From: Limnohabitans sp. Rim8
Lineage (GTDB): Bacteria > Pseudomonadota > Gammaproteobacteria > Burkholderiales > Burkholderiaceae_C
NCBI GenBank assembly: GCA_945897465.1
Contig: CAMDFK010000014.1
Coordinates: forward strand, 1 to 64,000
Direction of reading: 5' to 3'
DNA length: 64,000 bases
Both the position numbers and the translations under genes were made by a program. A model generated the notes under the pieces. The model saw only the letters and a list, made by a program, of their open reading frames with translations, searched no databases and had not been told where the DNA came from. Positions 23,717 to 33,597 of the stretch are shown here, piece by piece. Position 1 is the first letter of the stretch. Each line of letters begins with the position of its first letter.

Positions 23717-24880
23717 TTAGCTTGCCACGCCCAAGCGCCAAAGCGAGGTCACTTCGGCCGAGCGTGCAGCATGCAGCGGGTCGGTGGTGTCTTGGGCTTT
23801 GGCGTGTACGGGTTTCACATCTGTGCGGCCCATCACCTCCAGGCCCGCATCCGCAATCCAGCCCAGAAGCGACTCGCGGGTGCGCAGGCCCAGGTGCTCG
23901 GCCAGGTCCGACAAGATCAGCCAGCCTTCGCCGCCTTCGCACAGGTGCGTGGGAAGGCCCATCAAAAAGCCTTGGAGCATCTGACTGCCTTCGTCATAAA
24001 CTGCTTGTTCCAAAAGTGATGTCGGGCGTGCAGGCAGCCACGGTGGGTTGCAGACCACAAGGGCCGCTTGGCCTTCCGGGAAGAGGTTGGTTTGAACCAG
24101 TTGCACTTGGTTTTGCAGGCCCAGGCGTTGCAAGTTGTCCAGGGCGCAGGCCAAAGCGCGTTCCGACATGTCGGTGCCCACCACTTGCGCCGCACCCCGA
24201 CGCGCCAATACCGCCGACAACACGCCGGTGCCCACGCCAATGTCAAAGGCCACGGAGTGGGCTTTGAGCGCTTCGGGCAGAGGAGCTTTGGCCACCAGTT
24301 CCACATACTCACCGCGGACCGGCGAAAACACGCCGTAGTGCGGGTAAATGCACAAGGCCTCACCCATGGCGGGAACCTCAACGCCGTTCTTTCGCCACTC
24401 AAACGCACCAATCACACCTTGCAGGCTGCGCAGCGAGATCACCGAGGCTTCGCCTTTGCCCATGCCAAAGGCTTGCATGCAGGCAGCTTTGACGTCGGGT
24501 GCACGGCGCAGATCAATCCCGTAGTCGCCGTTCAACTCAATCAAGACTTGGCTCAAGATGCGGGTGCGTTGGGCTTGGGCCTGTCGGTGGGCGTGGAAGG
24601 CTGCACCGGGCATGGTGGGCGCATCTTGCGATTGCTTTTTGGCCCGGACTTTTTTGGGTTTGTCGATGCGCCGGGTCAGCGCTTGCAGCATTTGCCGTGC
24701 ATTCTGAAAATCGCTGCGCCAGAGCAAGCCTGTTCCCGCGCAAGCCAGGCGATAGGCGGTGTCCGCCGTCATGGTGTCGTCAGCCAGCACCACCTGTTTG
24801 GGCAGCACTTGTTCGGAGCGCCAAATGGCGCGGCGGGAGGTGTCTTTTTCAGACCAAGTCAAAAGGGAAGGGGCGGTCAT
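23717..24880 (-). CDS. Class I SAM-dependent methyltransferase, NPPW type
   Basis: 387 residues. The C-terminal half carries a Rossmann methyltransferase: FDIGVGTGVLSAVLARRGA (SAM-binding motif I), VVGTDMSERAL, and VVCNPPWLPA, the NPPW catalytic motif of N-methyltransferases such as PrmC, RsmC and HemK relatives acting on Gln, Asn or purine amino groups. The N-terminal about 190 residues resemble no motif I know. ATG 24880 is preferred to the TTG at 24886. It converges on uvrA, 44 bp from its stop. The substrate (rRNA or protein) is unknown. Confidence 0.8.
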   Translation of the reverse strand: MTAPSLLTWSEKDTSRRAIWRSEQVLPKQVVLADDTMTADTAYRLACAGTGLLWRSDFQNARQMLQALTRRIDKPKKVRAKKQSQDAPTMPGAAFHAHRQAQAQRTRILSQVLIELNGDYGIDLRRAPDVKAACMQAFGMGKGEASVISLRSLQGVIGAFEWRKNGVEVPAMGEALCIYPHYGVFSPVRGEYVELVAKAPLPEALKAHSVAFDIGVGTGVLSAVLARRGAAQVVGTDMSERALACALDNLQRLGLQNQVQLVQTNLFPEGQAALVVCNPPWLPARPTSLLEQAVYDEGSQMLQGFLMGLPTHLCEGGEGWLILSDLAEHLGLRTRESLLGWIADAGLEVMGRTDVKPVHAKAQDTTDPLHAARSAEVTSLWRLGVAS

Positions 24881-24949
24881 GCGCAAGTCCAGTCGGTGGG
24901 GGGTGTATCGCGCAAAGCGCCGCGAAAACGGTGTCGAAAACCAGTATTT

Positions 24950-25738
24950 TCAGGTCAGGTGTTGCAGCACATGGTGGGCCAGTTCAGAAAAACCGGCACC
25001 GCGTTCACTGGGTGTGATGTAACGGGGTCGGTGAGTCAGTTGCGATTCAAAGCGGCGGATATTGGCCACGCCTGCACTGAACGCAAAGTGTCCGAACATC
25101 ACCTGGTCATTGGTGGAGTCTCCCACATAAACCCAGCGTGCCAATTCGGCATCCAGCTCACGTCCCCACAAGGCTTTCAGGATCCACCGGGCACCGCTGA
25201 GTTTGTTATGAGACCCAAACCATCCGTTGATGTGAATGCTGCTGATTGTTGCCGTCATCCCCTCGCTTTTCATGATGCGCACCACCTCGTCAATGGCCGC
25301 AGCTGGCAAATGTGTGAATTCACTGTGGTCGATGGCGATGTCGGTCTCACGGCCTGCACTGTCCTGGGCCAAAGCGGCGCCGGGCACCTCGCGCACGATG
25401 CGTGCGGCCACTTCCTGCATGCGCGTCCAATTCGCTGTTCGCACAGCCTCGCTTTGTTGGTAAATGGCCCGGGGGTGGCCGTCGGCTTGGGGCAGCCAGG
25501 CCGCCGCGCCGTTTTCGGCGACCAGCGCATCCACGGGCCAGGTTTGGGCGAAATCGCGGCTCCAGCCCATGGGCCTGCCGGTGATGGGAATGACCATGAG
25601 ACCGGCTTTTTTCAGCGTGGTCAGTGCCTGCAAGGCATCGGCCGTGATCGCGCCGTCGGTGGTCAGGGTGTCATCGATGTCGGTGAACACGCCCAGCCAA
25701 GGCTGGGGTGGGCGCTGCCAATGCGACAGGTCCAGCAT
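24950..25738 (-). CDS. HAD-superfamily (IIB/Cof-like) phosphatase
   Basis: A 262-residue HAD hydrolase: FTDIDDTLTTDG (nucleophile Asp in D-x-D), PITGRPMGW (motif II), a Lys in NKLSGARWIL, and YVGDSTNDQVMF (motif IV). A cap of the IIB type lies between motifs II and III. Sugar-phosphate phosphatases such as sucrose-phosphate or mannosyl-3-phosphoglycerate phosphatase share this layout. It starts 11 bp after metF ends and is probably the last gene of the riboswitch-controlled operon. Substrate unknown. Confidence 0.82.
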   Translation of the reverse strand: MLDLSHWQRPPQPWLGVFTDIDDTLTTDGAITADALQALTTLKKAGLMVIPITGRPMGWSRDFAQTWPVDALVAENGAAAWLPQADGHPRAIYQQSEAVRTANWTRMQEVAARIVREVPGAALAQDSAGRETDIAIDHSEFTHLPAAAIDEVVRIMKSEGMTATISSIHINGWFGSHNKLSGARWILKALWGRELDAELARWVYVGDSTNDQVMFGHFAFSAGVANIRRFESQLTHRPRYITPSERGAGFSELAHHVLQHLT

Positions 25739-25749
25739 GCCGCCGTGCG

Positions 25750-26595
25750 TCAGTAGGTCAGCGAGTTCAGGCGCTGGACGATGGCCAGTGTGGGCGCGCT
25801 CTGGTTCATGGTGTAGAAGTGGATGGCAGGCACACCGCCGTTGACGAGTTGCTCACACAGGTCACTCACCACATCGAGGCCAAAGGCCTTGATCGATTCC
25901 ACATCGTCGCCATAGGCTTGCAGGCGAAGCCGGATCCAACGCGGGATCTCGGCGCCGCACGCGTCCGAAAAACGCAGCAACTGCGACGAACTGGTAATGG
26001 GCATGATGCCGGGCACCACGGGCACATCCACACCCAGTTTGTAGGCGTCGTCCACAAAGCGGAAGTACGCATCGCTGTTGTAGAAATATTGCGTGATGGC
26101 CGAATCGGCACCGGCCTTCACCTTGGTCGCAAAGGCCTGCAAATCGGCCGCGGGTGACTTGGCCTGGGGGTGGATCTCGGGGTAGGCGGCCACTTCGATG
26201 TGGAAATCGTCACCGGTTTCAGCGCGAATGAACGACACCAAATCGCTGGCGTAGTGGAATTCGCCGCCAGCGCCGTACCCGCTGGGCAAGTCGCCACGCA
26301 AGGCCACCAGACGCTTGACACCCATGGCCTTGAGCGTGGCCAACTCTTCGCGCACCGAAGCCTTGCTGGCGCCAATGCACGAAAAATGCGAGGCTGCGGC
26401 CACGCCTTCGGCCTGGATCGCGCCCACGGTGGCAAACGTGCCCTCTTGGGTGGAGCCGCCAGCGCCGTAGGTCACCGAGCAAAACTCGGGCTTCAGGCTG
26501 TAGAGTTTCTCGCGCGCACCCCGCAATTTTTCGTCGCCTTCGGGCGTTTTGGGTGGAAAAAATTCCAGGCTGATCGGCAGATTCAATCCAGACAT
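25750..26595 (-). CDS. metF: 5,10-methylenetetrahydrofolate reductase
   Basis: 281 residues with a MetF TIM barrel: LPISLEFFPPKTPEGD, SVTYGAGGSTQEGT (catalytic Glu and FAD region), LVALRGDLPSGYG and ITQYFYNSDAYFRFVD. It reduces methylene-THF to 5-methyl-THF with NADH via FAD, supplying the methyl group for methionine synthesis. ATG 26595 has GAAGGTG upstream and gives the usual N-terminus; a longer start at 26622 or 26634 is possible. It follows tlyA and ahcY on the same strand, so it is likely co-transcribed in the SAM-cycle operon. Confidence 0.95.
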   Translation of the reverse strand: MSGLNLPISLEFFPPKTPEGDEKLRGAREKLYSLKPEFCSVTYGAGGSTQEGTFATVGAIQAEGVAAASHFSCIGASKASVREELATLKAMGVKRLVALRGDLPSGYGAGGEFHYASDLVSFIRAETGDDFHIEVAAYPEIHPQAKSPAADLQAFATKVKAGADSAITQYFYNSDAYFRFVDDAYKLGVDVPVVPGIMPITSSSQLLRFSDACGAEIPRWIRLRLQAYGDDVESIKAFGLDVVSDLCEQLVNGGVPAIHFYTMNQSAPTLAIVQRLNSLTY

Positions 26596-26677
26596 CACAA
26601 CACCTTCAAATTCAATAGTCATTGGCCTTGGCATAGGCCTTGGCGGCCAGATCGGCCTCGTGCGCTACACGCGTAGC

Positions 26678-27460
26678 CTACCGAGCGGGCATCACCGCAG
26701 CGGGGTCGGGCCAGCAGGCCTGCACAAAAAATTCACGGTTGCCGTCACCGCCCGCAATGGGGCTGTCCAGCCAAGCGGTGACCTTCATGCCCAGTTCGGT
26801 CAAAGCCGTGCGGACACGGTTTTCAATGAATGGGAAATGCGTGTCGTCTTTCACGATGCCACCCTTGCCCACCTGACCCGGTTGCAATTCAAACTGGGGT
26901 TTTACCAGCATGAGCAGCTGGCCCGTGGGTTTGAGCAAATGCACCACGCCCGGCAGCACCAGCGTGAGCGAAATGAAGGACACATCACCCACCATCAGGT
27001 CAAAGCCTTCCAGCGCATCGGGGATGCGCTCGTCACCCGGCTCCAGCTCGCGGGCGTTCACGCCTTCGATGCAGACCACACGTTCGTCTTGGCTGATGCG
27101 TGGGTGCACCTGGGCATGGCCCACATCAATGCCCACCACCTCGGCCGCGCCGTGCTGCAGCAAACAGTCGGTGAAGCCCCCCGTGCTCTGACCCACATCG
27201 AGGCAGCGCAAGCCGTCCACCTGCACGCCGGTGGCCTTCAAGGCCCCTTCGAGTTTGAGACCACCGCGTGAGACGTAACGCGACTCGGCATCGTCGAGCA
27301 GCTGCAGGGCAGCGCTTTCGGGCACCTCGTCGCGGTTTTTGACGATGGCACGCCAATTCCCGTCGGGCTGCTGCCATTTCACGCCCCCGGCGATCAGTCG
27401 CTGAGCTTGGGAGCGAGAAGCGGCCAGGCCGCGCTCGACTAGAAGTTGGTCAATGCGCAT
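26678..27460 (-). CDS. tlyA: TlyA-family rRNA methyltransferase
   Basis: 260 residues. An S4 RNA-binding domain at the N-terminus (MRIDQLLVERGLAASRSQAQ) is followed by an FtsJ-like methyltransferase with CLDVGQSTGGFTDCLL, GIDVGHAQVH and GDVSFISL. TlyA 2'-O-methylates rRNA cytidines; some relatives are called hemolysins. It lies between ahcY and metF; its SAH product is the substrate of AhcY, so co-regulation by the SAH riboswitch is plausible. Confidence 0.9.
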   Translation of the reverse strand: MRIDQLLVERGLAASRSQAQRLIAGGVKWQQPDGNWRAIVKNRDEVPESAALQLLDDAESRYVSRGGLKLEGALKATGVQVDGLRCLDVGQSTGGFTDCLLQHGAAEVVGIDVGHAQVHPRISQDERVVCIEGVNARELEPGDERIPDALEGFDLMVGDVSFISLTLVLPGVVHLLKPTGQLLMLVKPQFELQPGQVGKGGIVKDDTHFPFIENRVRTALTELGMKVTAWLDSPIAGGDGNREFFVQACWPDPAAVMPAR

Positions 27461-27469
27461 GCGTGGTTT

Positions 27470-28903
27470 TTAATAGCGGTAAGTGTCGGCTTTGTAGGGG
27501 CCGTTTTTGGACACGCCGATGTAAGACGCTTGCTCGTCGCTCAGTTCGGTCAGCATGGCGCCGACCTTCTTCAGGTGCAAACGAGCGACCTTCTCATCGA
27601 GGTGCTTGGGCAGCACATAGACCTTGCCGGACTCGTACTGGTCTTGTTTGGTGAACAGTTCGATCTGGGCGATGGTCTGGTTGGCGAACGAAGATGACAT
27701 CACAAAGCTGGGGTGACCAGTGGCGCAACCCAGGTTCACCAAGCGGCCCTTGGCCAACAGCGTGATCTTTTTGCCATCGGGGAAGGTGATGTGGTCGACC
27801 TGTGGCTTGATCTCGTCCCACTGTAGCTTTTCCAAGGAAGAGACGTCGATCTCGTTGTCGAAGTGACCGATGTTGCAAACGATGGCTTCGTCTTTCATGG
27901 CGGCCATGTGTTCGTAACGGATCACGTTCTTGTTGCCGGTGGCCGACACAAAGATGTCGCACTTGTCGGCAGCGTATTCCATGGTCACGACTTTGAAGCC
28001 CTCCATCGCGGCTTGCAGGGCGTTGATCGGGTCGATCTCGGTCACCCAGACTTGGGCGCTCAGGGCGCGCAGGGCTTGGGCGGAACCTTTGCCCACGTCA
28101 CCGTAACCAGCGACCACAGCCACTTTGCCCGCGATCATCACGTCGGTGGCGCGTTTGATGGAGTCCACCAAAGATTCGCGGCAGCCGTACAGGTTGTCGA
28201 ACTTGCTCTTGGTCACCGAGTCATTGACGTTGATGGCGCGGAACATCAGGCTGCCCTTGGCGGCCATCTCGTTCAGGCGCAACACGCCGGTGGTGGTCTC
28301 TTCGGTCACGCCGATGATCTGCGCACCCTTGCGGCTGTACCAGGTCGGGTCCACGGCCAGCTTGGCCTTGATGGCGTTGAACAGGCAGGTCTCCTCTTCG
28401 CTGGTGGGGTTGGCGATCAAGGACGCGTCTTTTTCGGCACGCTTGCCCAGGTGCATGAGCAAGGTGGCGTCGCCGCCGTCGTCCAAGATCATGTTGGGGC
28501 CTTCGCCGGGTGTGCCCGCTGCGCCGAAGTCAAAAATGCGGTGGGTGTAGTCCCAGTAGTCGGCCAGGGTTTCGCCCTTGATGGCGAACACGGGCGTGCC
28601 CTTGGCGGCAATAGCGGCAGCGGCGTGGTCTTGGGTCGAGAAAATGTTGCAAGAGGCCCAACGCACGTCAGCGCCCAAGGCTTGCAAGGTCTCGATCAGC
28701 ACGGCCGTTTGAATGGTCATGTGCAGCGAACCGGTGATGCGGGCGCCCTTCAAGGGCTGGGCTTTGTTGAACTCTTCGCGGATGGCCATGAGGCCGGGCA
28801 TTTCGGTCTCGGCGATTTTGATTTCTTTGCGGCCCCAATCGGCCAGGCCGATGTCGGCGATCACGCAGTCAGCGTTGACGGTGGAAGGCATACGTGCATT
28901 CAT
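27470..28903 (-). CDS. ahcY: S-adenosylhomocysteinase
   Basis: A 477-residue SAH hydrolase that splits SAH to homocysteine and adenosine with tightly bound NAD. Visible are [20 protein letters not shown], the NAD fold [31 protein letters not shown], and the C-terminal KADTYRY tail that completes the NAD site. The frame is open to 28954, but ATG 28903 ([12 protein letters not shown]) fits the family. The SAH riboswitch at 28990-29073 precedes it. Confidence 0.97.
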   Translation of the reverse strand: MNARMPSTVNADCVIADIGLADWGRKEIKIAETEMPGLMAIREEFNKAQPLKGARITGSLHMTIQTAVLIETLQALGADVRWASCNIFSTQDHAAAAIAAKGTPVFAIKGETLADYWDYTHRIFDFGAAGTPGEGPNMILDDGGDATLLMHLGKRAEKDASLIANPTSEEETCLFNAIKAKLAVDPTWYSRKGAQIIGVTEETTTGVLRLNEMAAKGSLMFRAINVNDSVTKSKFDNLYGCRESLVDSIKRATDVMIAGKVAVVAGYGDVGKGSAQALRALSAQVWVTEIDPINALQAAMEGFKVVTMEYAADKCDIFVSATGNKNVIRYEHMAAMKDEAIVCNIGHFDNEIDVSSLEKLQWDEIKPQVDHITFPDGKKITLLAKGRLVNLGCATGHPSFVMSSSFANQTIAQIELFTKQDQYESGKVYVLPKHLDEKVARLHLKKVGAMLTELSDEQASYIGVSKNGPYKADTYRY

Positions 28904-28989
28904 GAGAAAAGCTCCAAGGCAATGTGAATAAGCCACACGCGTGGATGAAAGCACTGAAAGGGAAAAACAGGCTCACCGCACGTCAAGTG

Positions 28990-29073
28990 GATGAGCGTCG
29001 TTGCTGTTGGAAGGTTCCGAGCCTCACGCCTGCTGCCAGCTGGTGGGCTGGTGGGCGCTGCAACGCTCCTCGG
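28990..29073 (-). promoter_or_regulatory. S-adenosylhomocysteine (SAH) riboswitch
   Basis: On the minus strand the leader starts CCGAGGAGCGTTGCAGCGCC, the characteristic 5' block of SAH riboswitches. The pairing partner AGGCTCGG and a terminal GACGCTCAT block lie downstream, in the expected order. It ends about 85 nt before the ahcY ATG. SAH binding turns on SAH recycling. The operon behind it includes ahcY, tlyA, metF and a HAD gene. Confidence 0.92.
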
Positions 29074-29198
29074 AAAGCGCATTCTACAGCAAACGGTTTG
29101 TTCCCAAGGGGCGAGCAGGCCTTTTAGGGGCGGAGCGGATGGCGGGCGCTGAAGGGCGGATCGTATGTGCTTGTGGGCAGGTCTTGGCAGTCTCAGGC

Positions 29199-29918
29199 TC
29201 AGGCGCAACAAGCCAACACCGCCAAGGGCGCGGTTTCGGCCCGCAAGACGCGTGGCCCCAAGCTCACAGGCGCAAACCCTGCAGCCAGGGCTGCCGCTTC
29301 CTCTGTGGGGCTCAGGCCGCCCTCAGGGCCGCTGAGCACGGTGACCGGTGCCATGCGCAGGCCTTCTGCGGGTCCAAGCACCTGCGCTAGAGGCTGTGTG
29401 CCTGCGGACAGTGACAGCACCCAACGCTCGCCAGGCGCGGACTTTTTCAGCCATTCGGTCAGTGTCACGGCCAGGTGCACGGTAGGCACGCGGTTGCGGC
29501 CGCACTGCTCAGCGGCAGCCACGGCCACACCTTGCCAGTGGGCCAGTTTTTTCTCGGCACGTTCGCCTTTGAGCTTGAGCACGCTGCGCTCGGCCACCAG
29601 GGGCGTGATGCTGGCCACGCCCAACTCGGTGGCTTTTTCGACCAACCAGTCCATGCGCTCGTTGGCGGTGATGCCCGCCAGCAGGTGCACCGCGCGGGTG
29701 GCTTCGCGCTCCACCGCGTGGTGTGCGCCCACCTCGACGTCGACATCGCTGCGGCCCATGCGGGTGACGGTGGCGTCAAATTCGCCGCCCTCGCCGTTGA
29801 ACAAAGTCATCACATCACCCGGCTGCAGGCGCAGCACCTGCACATGACGCGCCGCGCCAGCGGGCAGGCAGAGCGCTAGGCCTGTGGCCAAGGGGGTGGG
29901 ACAGTAAAAGCGCGGCAT
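29199..29918 (-). CDS. rsmE: 16S rRNA (uracil-1498-N3)-methyltransferase
   Basis: 239 residues in the RsmE/SPOUT family: N-terminal PUA-like MPRFYCPTPL, then ITANERMDWLVEKATELGV, AEQCGRNRVP and the knot motif LSGPEGGLSPTEE, SLGPRVLRAETA. It methylates U1498 of 16S rRNA using SAM. ATG 29918 gives the normal N-terminus; the frame extends upstream into amgK. It begins 2 bp after the amgK stop, so the two are co-transcribed. The ahcY riboswitch follows downstream. Confidence 0.95.
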   Translation of the reverse strand: MPRFYCPTPLATGLALCLPAGAARHVQVLRLQPGDVMTLFNGEGGEFDATVTRMGRSDVDVEVGAHHAVEREATRAVHLLAGITANERMDWLVEKATELGVASITPLVAERSVLKLKGERAEKKLAHWQGVAVAAAEQCGRNRVPTVHLAVTLTEWLKKSAPGERWVLSLSAGTQPLAQVLGPAEGLRMAPVTVLSGPEGGLSPTEEAAALAAGFAPVSLGPRVLRAETAPLAVLACCA

Positions 29919-29920
29919 GT

Positions 29921-31048
29921 TCAAATGCGCCCGTAGGCAAAACCGACTTCGGGCGTGGTGCCTTCGATCTCGTCGAGCAATTTGAGCAGGGGGCCCAGCT
30001 CGCGGTAACGGTCGCAGGTTTTGCGGATGTAGTGGATGAAACGCGGCGCATCGGCCAGGTATTTGGGCTTGCCGTCGCGCAAGGTCAGGCGAGCAAAGAT
30101 ACCCGCCACTTTCAGGTGGCGCTGCAGGCCCATCCATTCGACCGCGCGGTAAAACGCACCAAAGTCGCCGTGCCAGTCTTCAAAGTCCATCAGCCCTGCC
30201 TTGCGGGCTTTTTCCCAATAGCGGATGGTGATGTCCAGCACAAAGTCTTCGTCCCAAGTGAGGAAGGCGTCGCGCATCAGGCTGGCGATGTCGTAGCTGA
30301 TGGGGCCGTAGACCGCGTCCTGGAAGTCCAACACACCGAGTTGCGCACTGCTGCCAAACGGCATCATCAGGTTGCGTGGCATGAAGTCGCGGTGCACATA
30401 CACGCTGGGTGCGGCCAGGTTGCGCTGCACGATCAGGGCAAAAGCCTTGTCGAACACCTCGCGCTGCGCGTCTTGCAGTTGCACGCCCCGGTGCTGGGCC
30501 AAATACCAATCGGCAAACAGACTCAGCTCTCGGTTCAAAAGCGCGGCGTCATAAGGCGGCAGCACGCCGGGGCGTGAGGCCAGCTGCCATTGCACCAGCG
30601 TGTCCACCGCCTGCATGTACAGGCCGTGGTTGGCCTGCGGGCGCTCGGGGTCGATGGCCGACATCATGGTGGCGTCGCCCAAGTCACCCAGCAGCATGAA
30701 GCCATGGGCTTCGTGCCAATCGAGCACCTCGGGGGCATTCAGACCAGCGGCCTTCATCAAGGCCGCGATCCGCACGAAAGGCTCGGAGTTTTCCTTGTCG
30801 GGTGGGGCGTCCATGACGATGCGGCTGCCGCCCTGCACGGTGTCGACCCGCAGGTAGCGGCGAAAGCTGGCATCGGCCGATGCCACGCGCAAGCTGCCGG
30901 GCAAGAGGCCTTGGGAAGCAGCTACGCCGGACATCCAGCGGTCAAAAACCGCTTGCCGGGCCGGGTCGGTCCAGCTGACGTTGTCAGAGACGGCTGCTTG
31001 GGGGGCTGAATGGGGGGGCGGGGTGAGGTGGCTCATGGATAATCCCAT
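29921..31048 (-). CDS. amgK: N-acetylmuramate/N-acetylglucosamine kinase AmgK-type
   Basis: A 375-residue aminoglycoside-phosphotransferase-fold kinase with catalytic loop VYVHRDFMPRNLM (Brenner motif) and LGVLDFQDAVYGPISYD (DFQD metal site). In pseudomonads AmgK phosphorylates MurNAc at C1 for peptidoglycan recycling ahead of MurU. Position next to lptD and RsmE matches amgK loci. A MurU gene occurs at 41618. ATG 31036 is an alternative start. It is divergent from lptD with only 41 bp between start codons, so promoters must overlap. Confidence 0.85.
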   Translation of the reverse strand: MGLSMSHLTPPPHSAPQAAVSDNVSWTDPARQAVFDRWMSGVAASQGLLPGSLRVASADASFRRYLRVDTVQGGSRIVMDAPPDKENSEPFVRIAALMKAAGLNAPEVLDWHEAHGFMLLGDLGDATMMSAIDPERPQANHGLYMQAVDTLVQWQLASRPGVLPPYDAALLNRELSLFADWYLAQHRGVQLQDAQREVFDKAFALIVQRNLAAPSVYVHRDFMPRNLMMPFGSSAQLGVLDFQDAVYGPISYDIASLMRDAFLTWDEDFVLDITIRYWEKARKAGLMDFEDWHGDFGAFYRAVEWMGLQRHLKVAGIFARLTLRDGKPKYLADAPRFIHYIRKTCDRYRELGPLLKLLDEIEGTTPEVGFAYGRI

Positions 31049-31089
31049 TTTACAAAGCCTGCAACCGGCGTTTTACCCTCACTCCTCGC

Positions 31090-33597
31090 GTGTTCAACCC
31101 CCATCCCATCGCCGTGCCCCCTTTCCCATCACCTTGTGCGCAGACAGACGTGGCCGTGGCCTTTTTGCGGGCGGTGGTTCAGGCCGTGGTGTGGGTGGTG
31201 CTGTTGTTGGGGGTACCAGGTGTCACGCTGTTTGTGCCGCTGGGTGCGCAGGCTCAAACTCAGACACCGCTGCAGGGTGTGCCCGCAGTCCCTGCTCAGG
31301 GCTTGGTTCTGCGCAGCAGCCCGATGCTGGAGGAAGCCATCTCCCAGCGCCAAGATCAAGAGGGAGCGGTTTACCTGCAGGGGCAGCGCTTGCGCGTGCG
31401 GCCTGATCTGGACTTGGTGGTCGAGGGTGAGGCCAGCATTCGCAAGCCGGGCGTGAGCATTCAGGCGGACCGCCTGTCCTTTGACCAAAGCCAAGACGTG
31501 GTGGAGGCCACGGGTCAGGTGCGCCTGAACCGCCCGGGCAGCTTGTTGACCGGACCCAAGCTCACCTTGCAGATGGACAGTTTCCGGGGCTTCCTGTCCC
31601 AGCCTACTTTTGAGCTTTATAAAAGTGGTGCCTACGGGCAAGCGGCGCAGATCGAGTTTGTGGATGAGCAGCGCGCCATCGTGCGCGAGGCCAGTTACAC
31701 CACCTGCAAGCGCACGCCCGGGCCGGAATGGTTGCCGTCATGGGTGCTCAAAGCCACCCGATTGAGCCTGGACGAAGAAGAGTCTACGGTCAGGGCTGAG
31801 GGGGTCCAGCTGCGCTTTCAGGACCTGCCGGTGCTGGGTATTCCTGTGGTCACCTTCCCGTTGACCACTGAGCGCAAATCGGGTCTGTTGTCGCCGGTGG
31901 TAGGCATCACCACCAACAACGGGGTCGAGCTGACCCAACCCTATTATCTCGATATCGCGCCCAACCGCGATGCCACCGTGACCACCCACCTGATGAGCAA
32001 ACGTGGGGTGGCGGTGGACACCGAATTCCGTTATTTAGAGCGCGACTACAGCGGCCAGGCCCGGCTGAACCTGATGCCCACGGACAGCCTGCGCAACCAA
32101 TCCCGTTGGGGCTGGTCCAGTCAGCACAACGGCACGGTGGACACAGGCCTGGACAGCGTGGGGCGCGTCGGTCTGGGCCTGAACCTGAACCGGGTCAGCG
32201 ACGACGACTATTGGCGAGATTTCTCCCGCTCAGGCCAGGTGCTCACCCAGCGACTGTTACCGTCCATAGGGGTTTTGAACTGGAGCCGTGGGAACCTGAA
32301 CATGACCGCACAGGTTCAGCGCTGGCAAACCCTCCAGGACATCACCGCATCCATCACCCCGCCCTATGACCGTGCACCCCAAATCGGGCTGCGTTACGGG
32401 CAGTGGCAGGCCGATGGCCTGGACTGGTCGGTGCAAGCCGACACCACTCGCTTTGAGGCCAGCTACGACCGCATTCCACTGGCCAGCACCGCAGAGCGCC
32501 CTGTGCTCCGCAATGGCGAGCGCAGTTTTGTGCTGGCGCAGGTCAGCCGCCCCTGGATTCGCCCCTGGGGTTTTGTCACGCCCAAGCTGCAATTGCATGC
32601 CACCCGCTACCAACTCGACCAGCCACTCGATTCGGGTGAACGTTCGGCCAACCGGGTGTTACCGACTTTCTCGCTGGATTCAGGCTTGGTGTACGAGCGC
32701 GAGGCGCAGTGGTTTGGGCGTGGCGTTATCCAAACTTTGGAGCCGCGTGCGTTTTATGCACGCACACCGTTCAGGGACCAAAGCCTTTTGCCGGTGTACG
32801 ACAGCGGGGCCACCGATTTCAATCTGTCCACCATTTACAGTGACAACGCTTATGTGGGCCATGACCGCTTGGTGGACAACGATGCCTTGACCTTGGGTGT
32901 GACCAGCCGGTTTTTTGATGCCAACAATGGTGCGGAAATGTTGCGCGTCGGCGTGGCCCAGCGCATCCGCTTTTCAGACCAACAGGTGGTGCTGCCCGGC
33001 CAAAGCCCAGTCGCTGCAGGTCTGAGCGATTTGTTGGTGGGTGCTGGCGTGCGTTGGGATGACCGCTGGGCTTTGGACGCCACGGTGCAGGTCAACACCC
33101 AGACCGACCGCGTCAGACGCAGCACTTTGCAAGGCCGCTTTAGCCCCAGCCCTTACCGGGTGCTCAATGCGGCTTACCGTTTGAACCAAGACGTGAGCGA
33201 GCAGGTCGATCTGGGATGGCAATGGCCGCTGAGTGACTTGCTGGGACGGCGCGATGTTGCCACGGAAACGGCCTGGACCCGCACCCCCGGCCAAGGCCTG
33301 GGGCCGGATCGCTGGTACAGCGTGGGCCGCCTGAACTTCAGCCTGACCGAAGGCCGCATGGTCGACAGTCTGTTGGGTCTGGAATACGATGGTGGTTGCT
33401 GGATCGGACGCATCGCCTTCGAGCGCATCCAGAGCACCGTGAGCACCGCGACCAGCCGCTTGCTGTTCCAGCTCGAATTCATCGGATTGGCCCGAGTCGG
33501 GGCCAGCCCACTCAATGCCTTGCGCAACAACATTCCCCGCTATCAGAACCTGCGAGACTCTACTGTTGAACCAAGCCGTTTCCAGCACTATGAATAA
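31090..33597 (+). CDS. lptD: LPS-assembly protein LptD
   Basis: An 835-residue outer-membrane beta-barrel with an N-terminal OstA-like (LptA-type) domain: VYLQGQRLRVRPDLDLVVEG and IQADRLSFDQSQDVVEATGQ. It inserts lipopolysaccharide in the outer leaflet together with LptE. A signal region ends near LGAQAQ (residue about 55). YDGGCWIGRIAFER near the C-terminus holds a Cys typical of the inter-domain disulfides. The start is GTG 31090, so the N-terminus is uncertain. It overlaps surA by 8 nt; SurA is the chaperone that folds LptD. Confidence 0.94.
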   Translation: MFNPHPIAVPPFPSPCAQTDVAVAFLRAVVQAVVWVVLLLGVPGVTLFVPLGAQAQTQTPLQGVPAVPAQGLVLRSSPMLEEAISQRQDQEGAVYLQGQRLRVRPDLDLVVEGEASIRKPGVSIQADRLSFDQSQDVVEATGQVRLNRPGSLLTGPKLTLQMDSFRGFLSQPTFELYKSGAYGQAAQIEFVDEQRAIVREASYTTCKRTPGPEWLPSWVLKATRLSLDEEESTVRAEGVQLRFQDLPVLGIPVVTFPLTTERKSGLLSPVVGITTNNGVELTQPYYLDIAPNRDATVTTHLMSKRGVAVDTEFRYLERDYSGQARLNLMPTDSLRNQSRWGWSSQHNGTVDTGLDSVGRVGLGLNLNRVSDDDYWRDFSRSGQVLTQRLLPSIGVLNWSRGNLNMTAQVQRWQTLQDITASITPPYDRAPQIGLRYGQWQADGLDWSVQADTTRFEASYDRIPLASTAERPVLRNGERSFVLAQVSRPWIRPWGFVTPKLQLHATRYQLDQPLDSGERSANRVLPTFSLDSGLVYEREAQWFGRGVIQTLEPRAFYARTPFRDQSLLPVYDSGATDFNLSTIYSDNAYVGHDRLVDNDALTLGVTSRFFDANNGAEMLRVGVAQRIRFSDQQVVLPGQSPVAAGLSDLLVGAGVRWDDRWALDATVQVNTQTDRVRRSTLQGRFSPSPYRVLNAAYRLNQDVSEQVDLGWQWPLSDLLGRRDVATETAWTRTPGQGLGPDRWYSVGRLNFSLTEGRMVDSLLGLEYDGGCWIGRIAFERIQSTVSTATSRLLFQLEFIGLARVGASPLNALRNNIPRYQNLRDSTVEPSRFQHYE

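Noticed and set aside
24068-25756. Plus-strand open frame of 562 codons across two minus-strand genes
   Set aside because: Spans the antisense of a methyltransferase and a HAD gene, both with catalytic motifs; no start or family sequence of its own.
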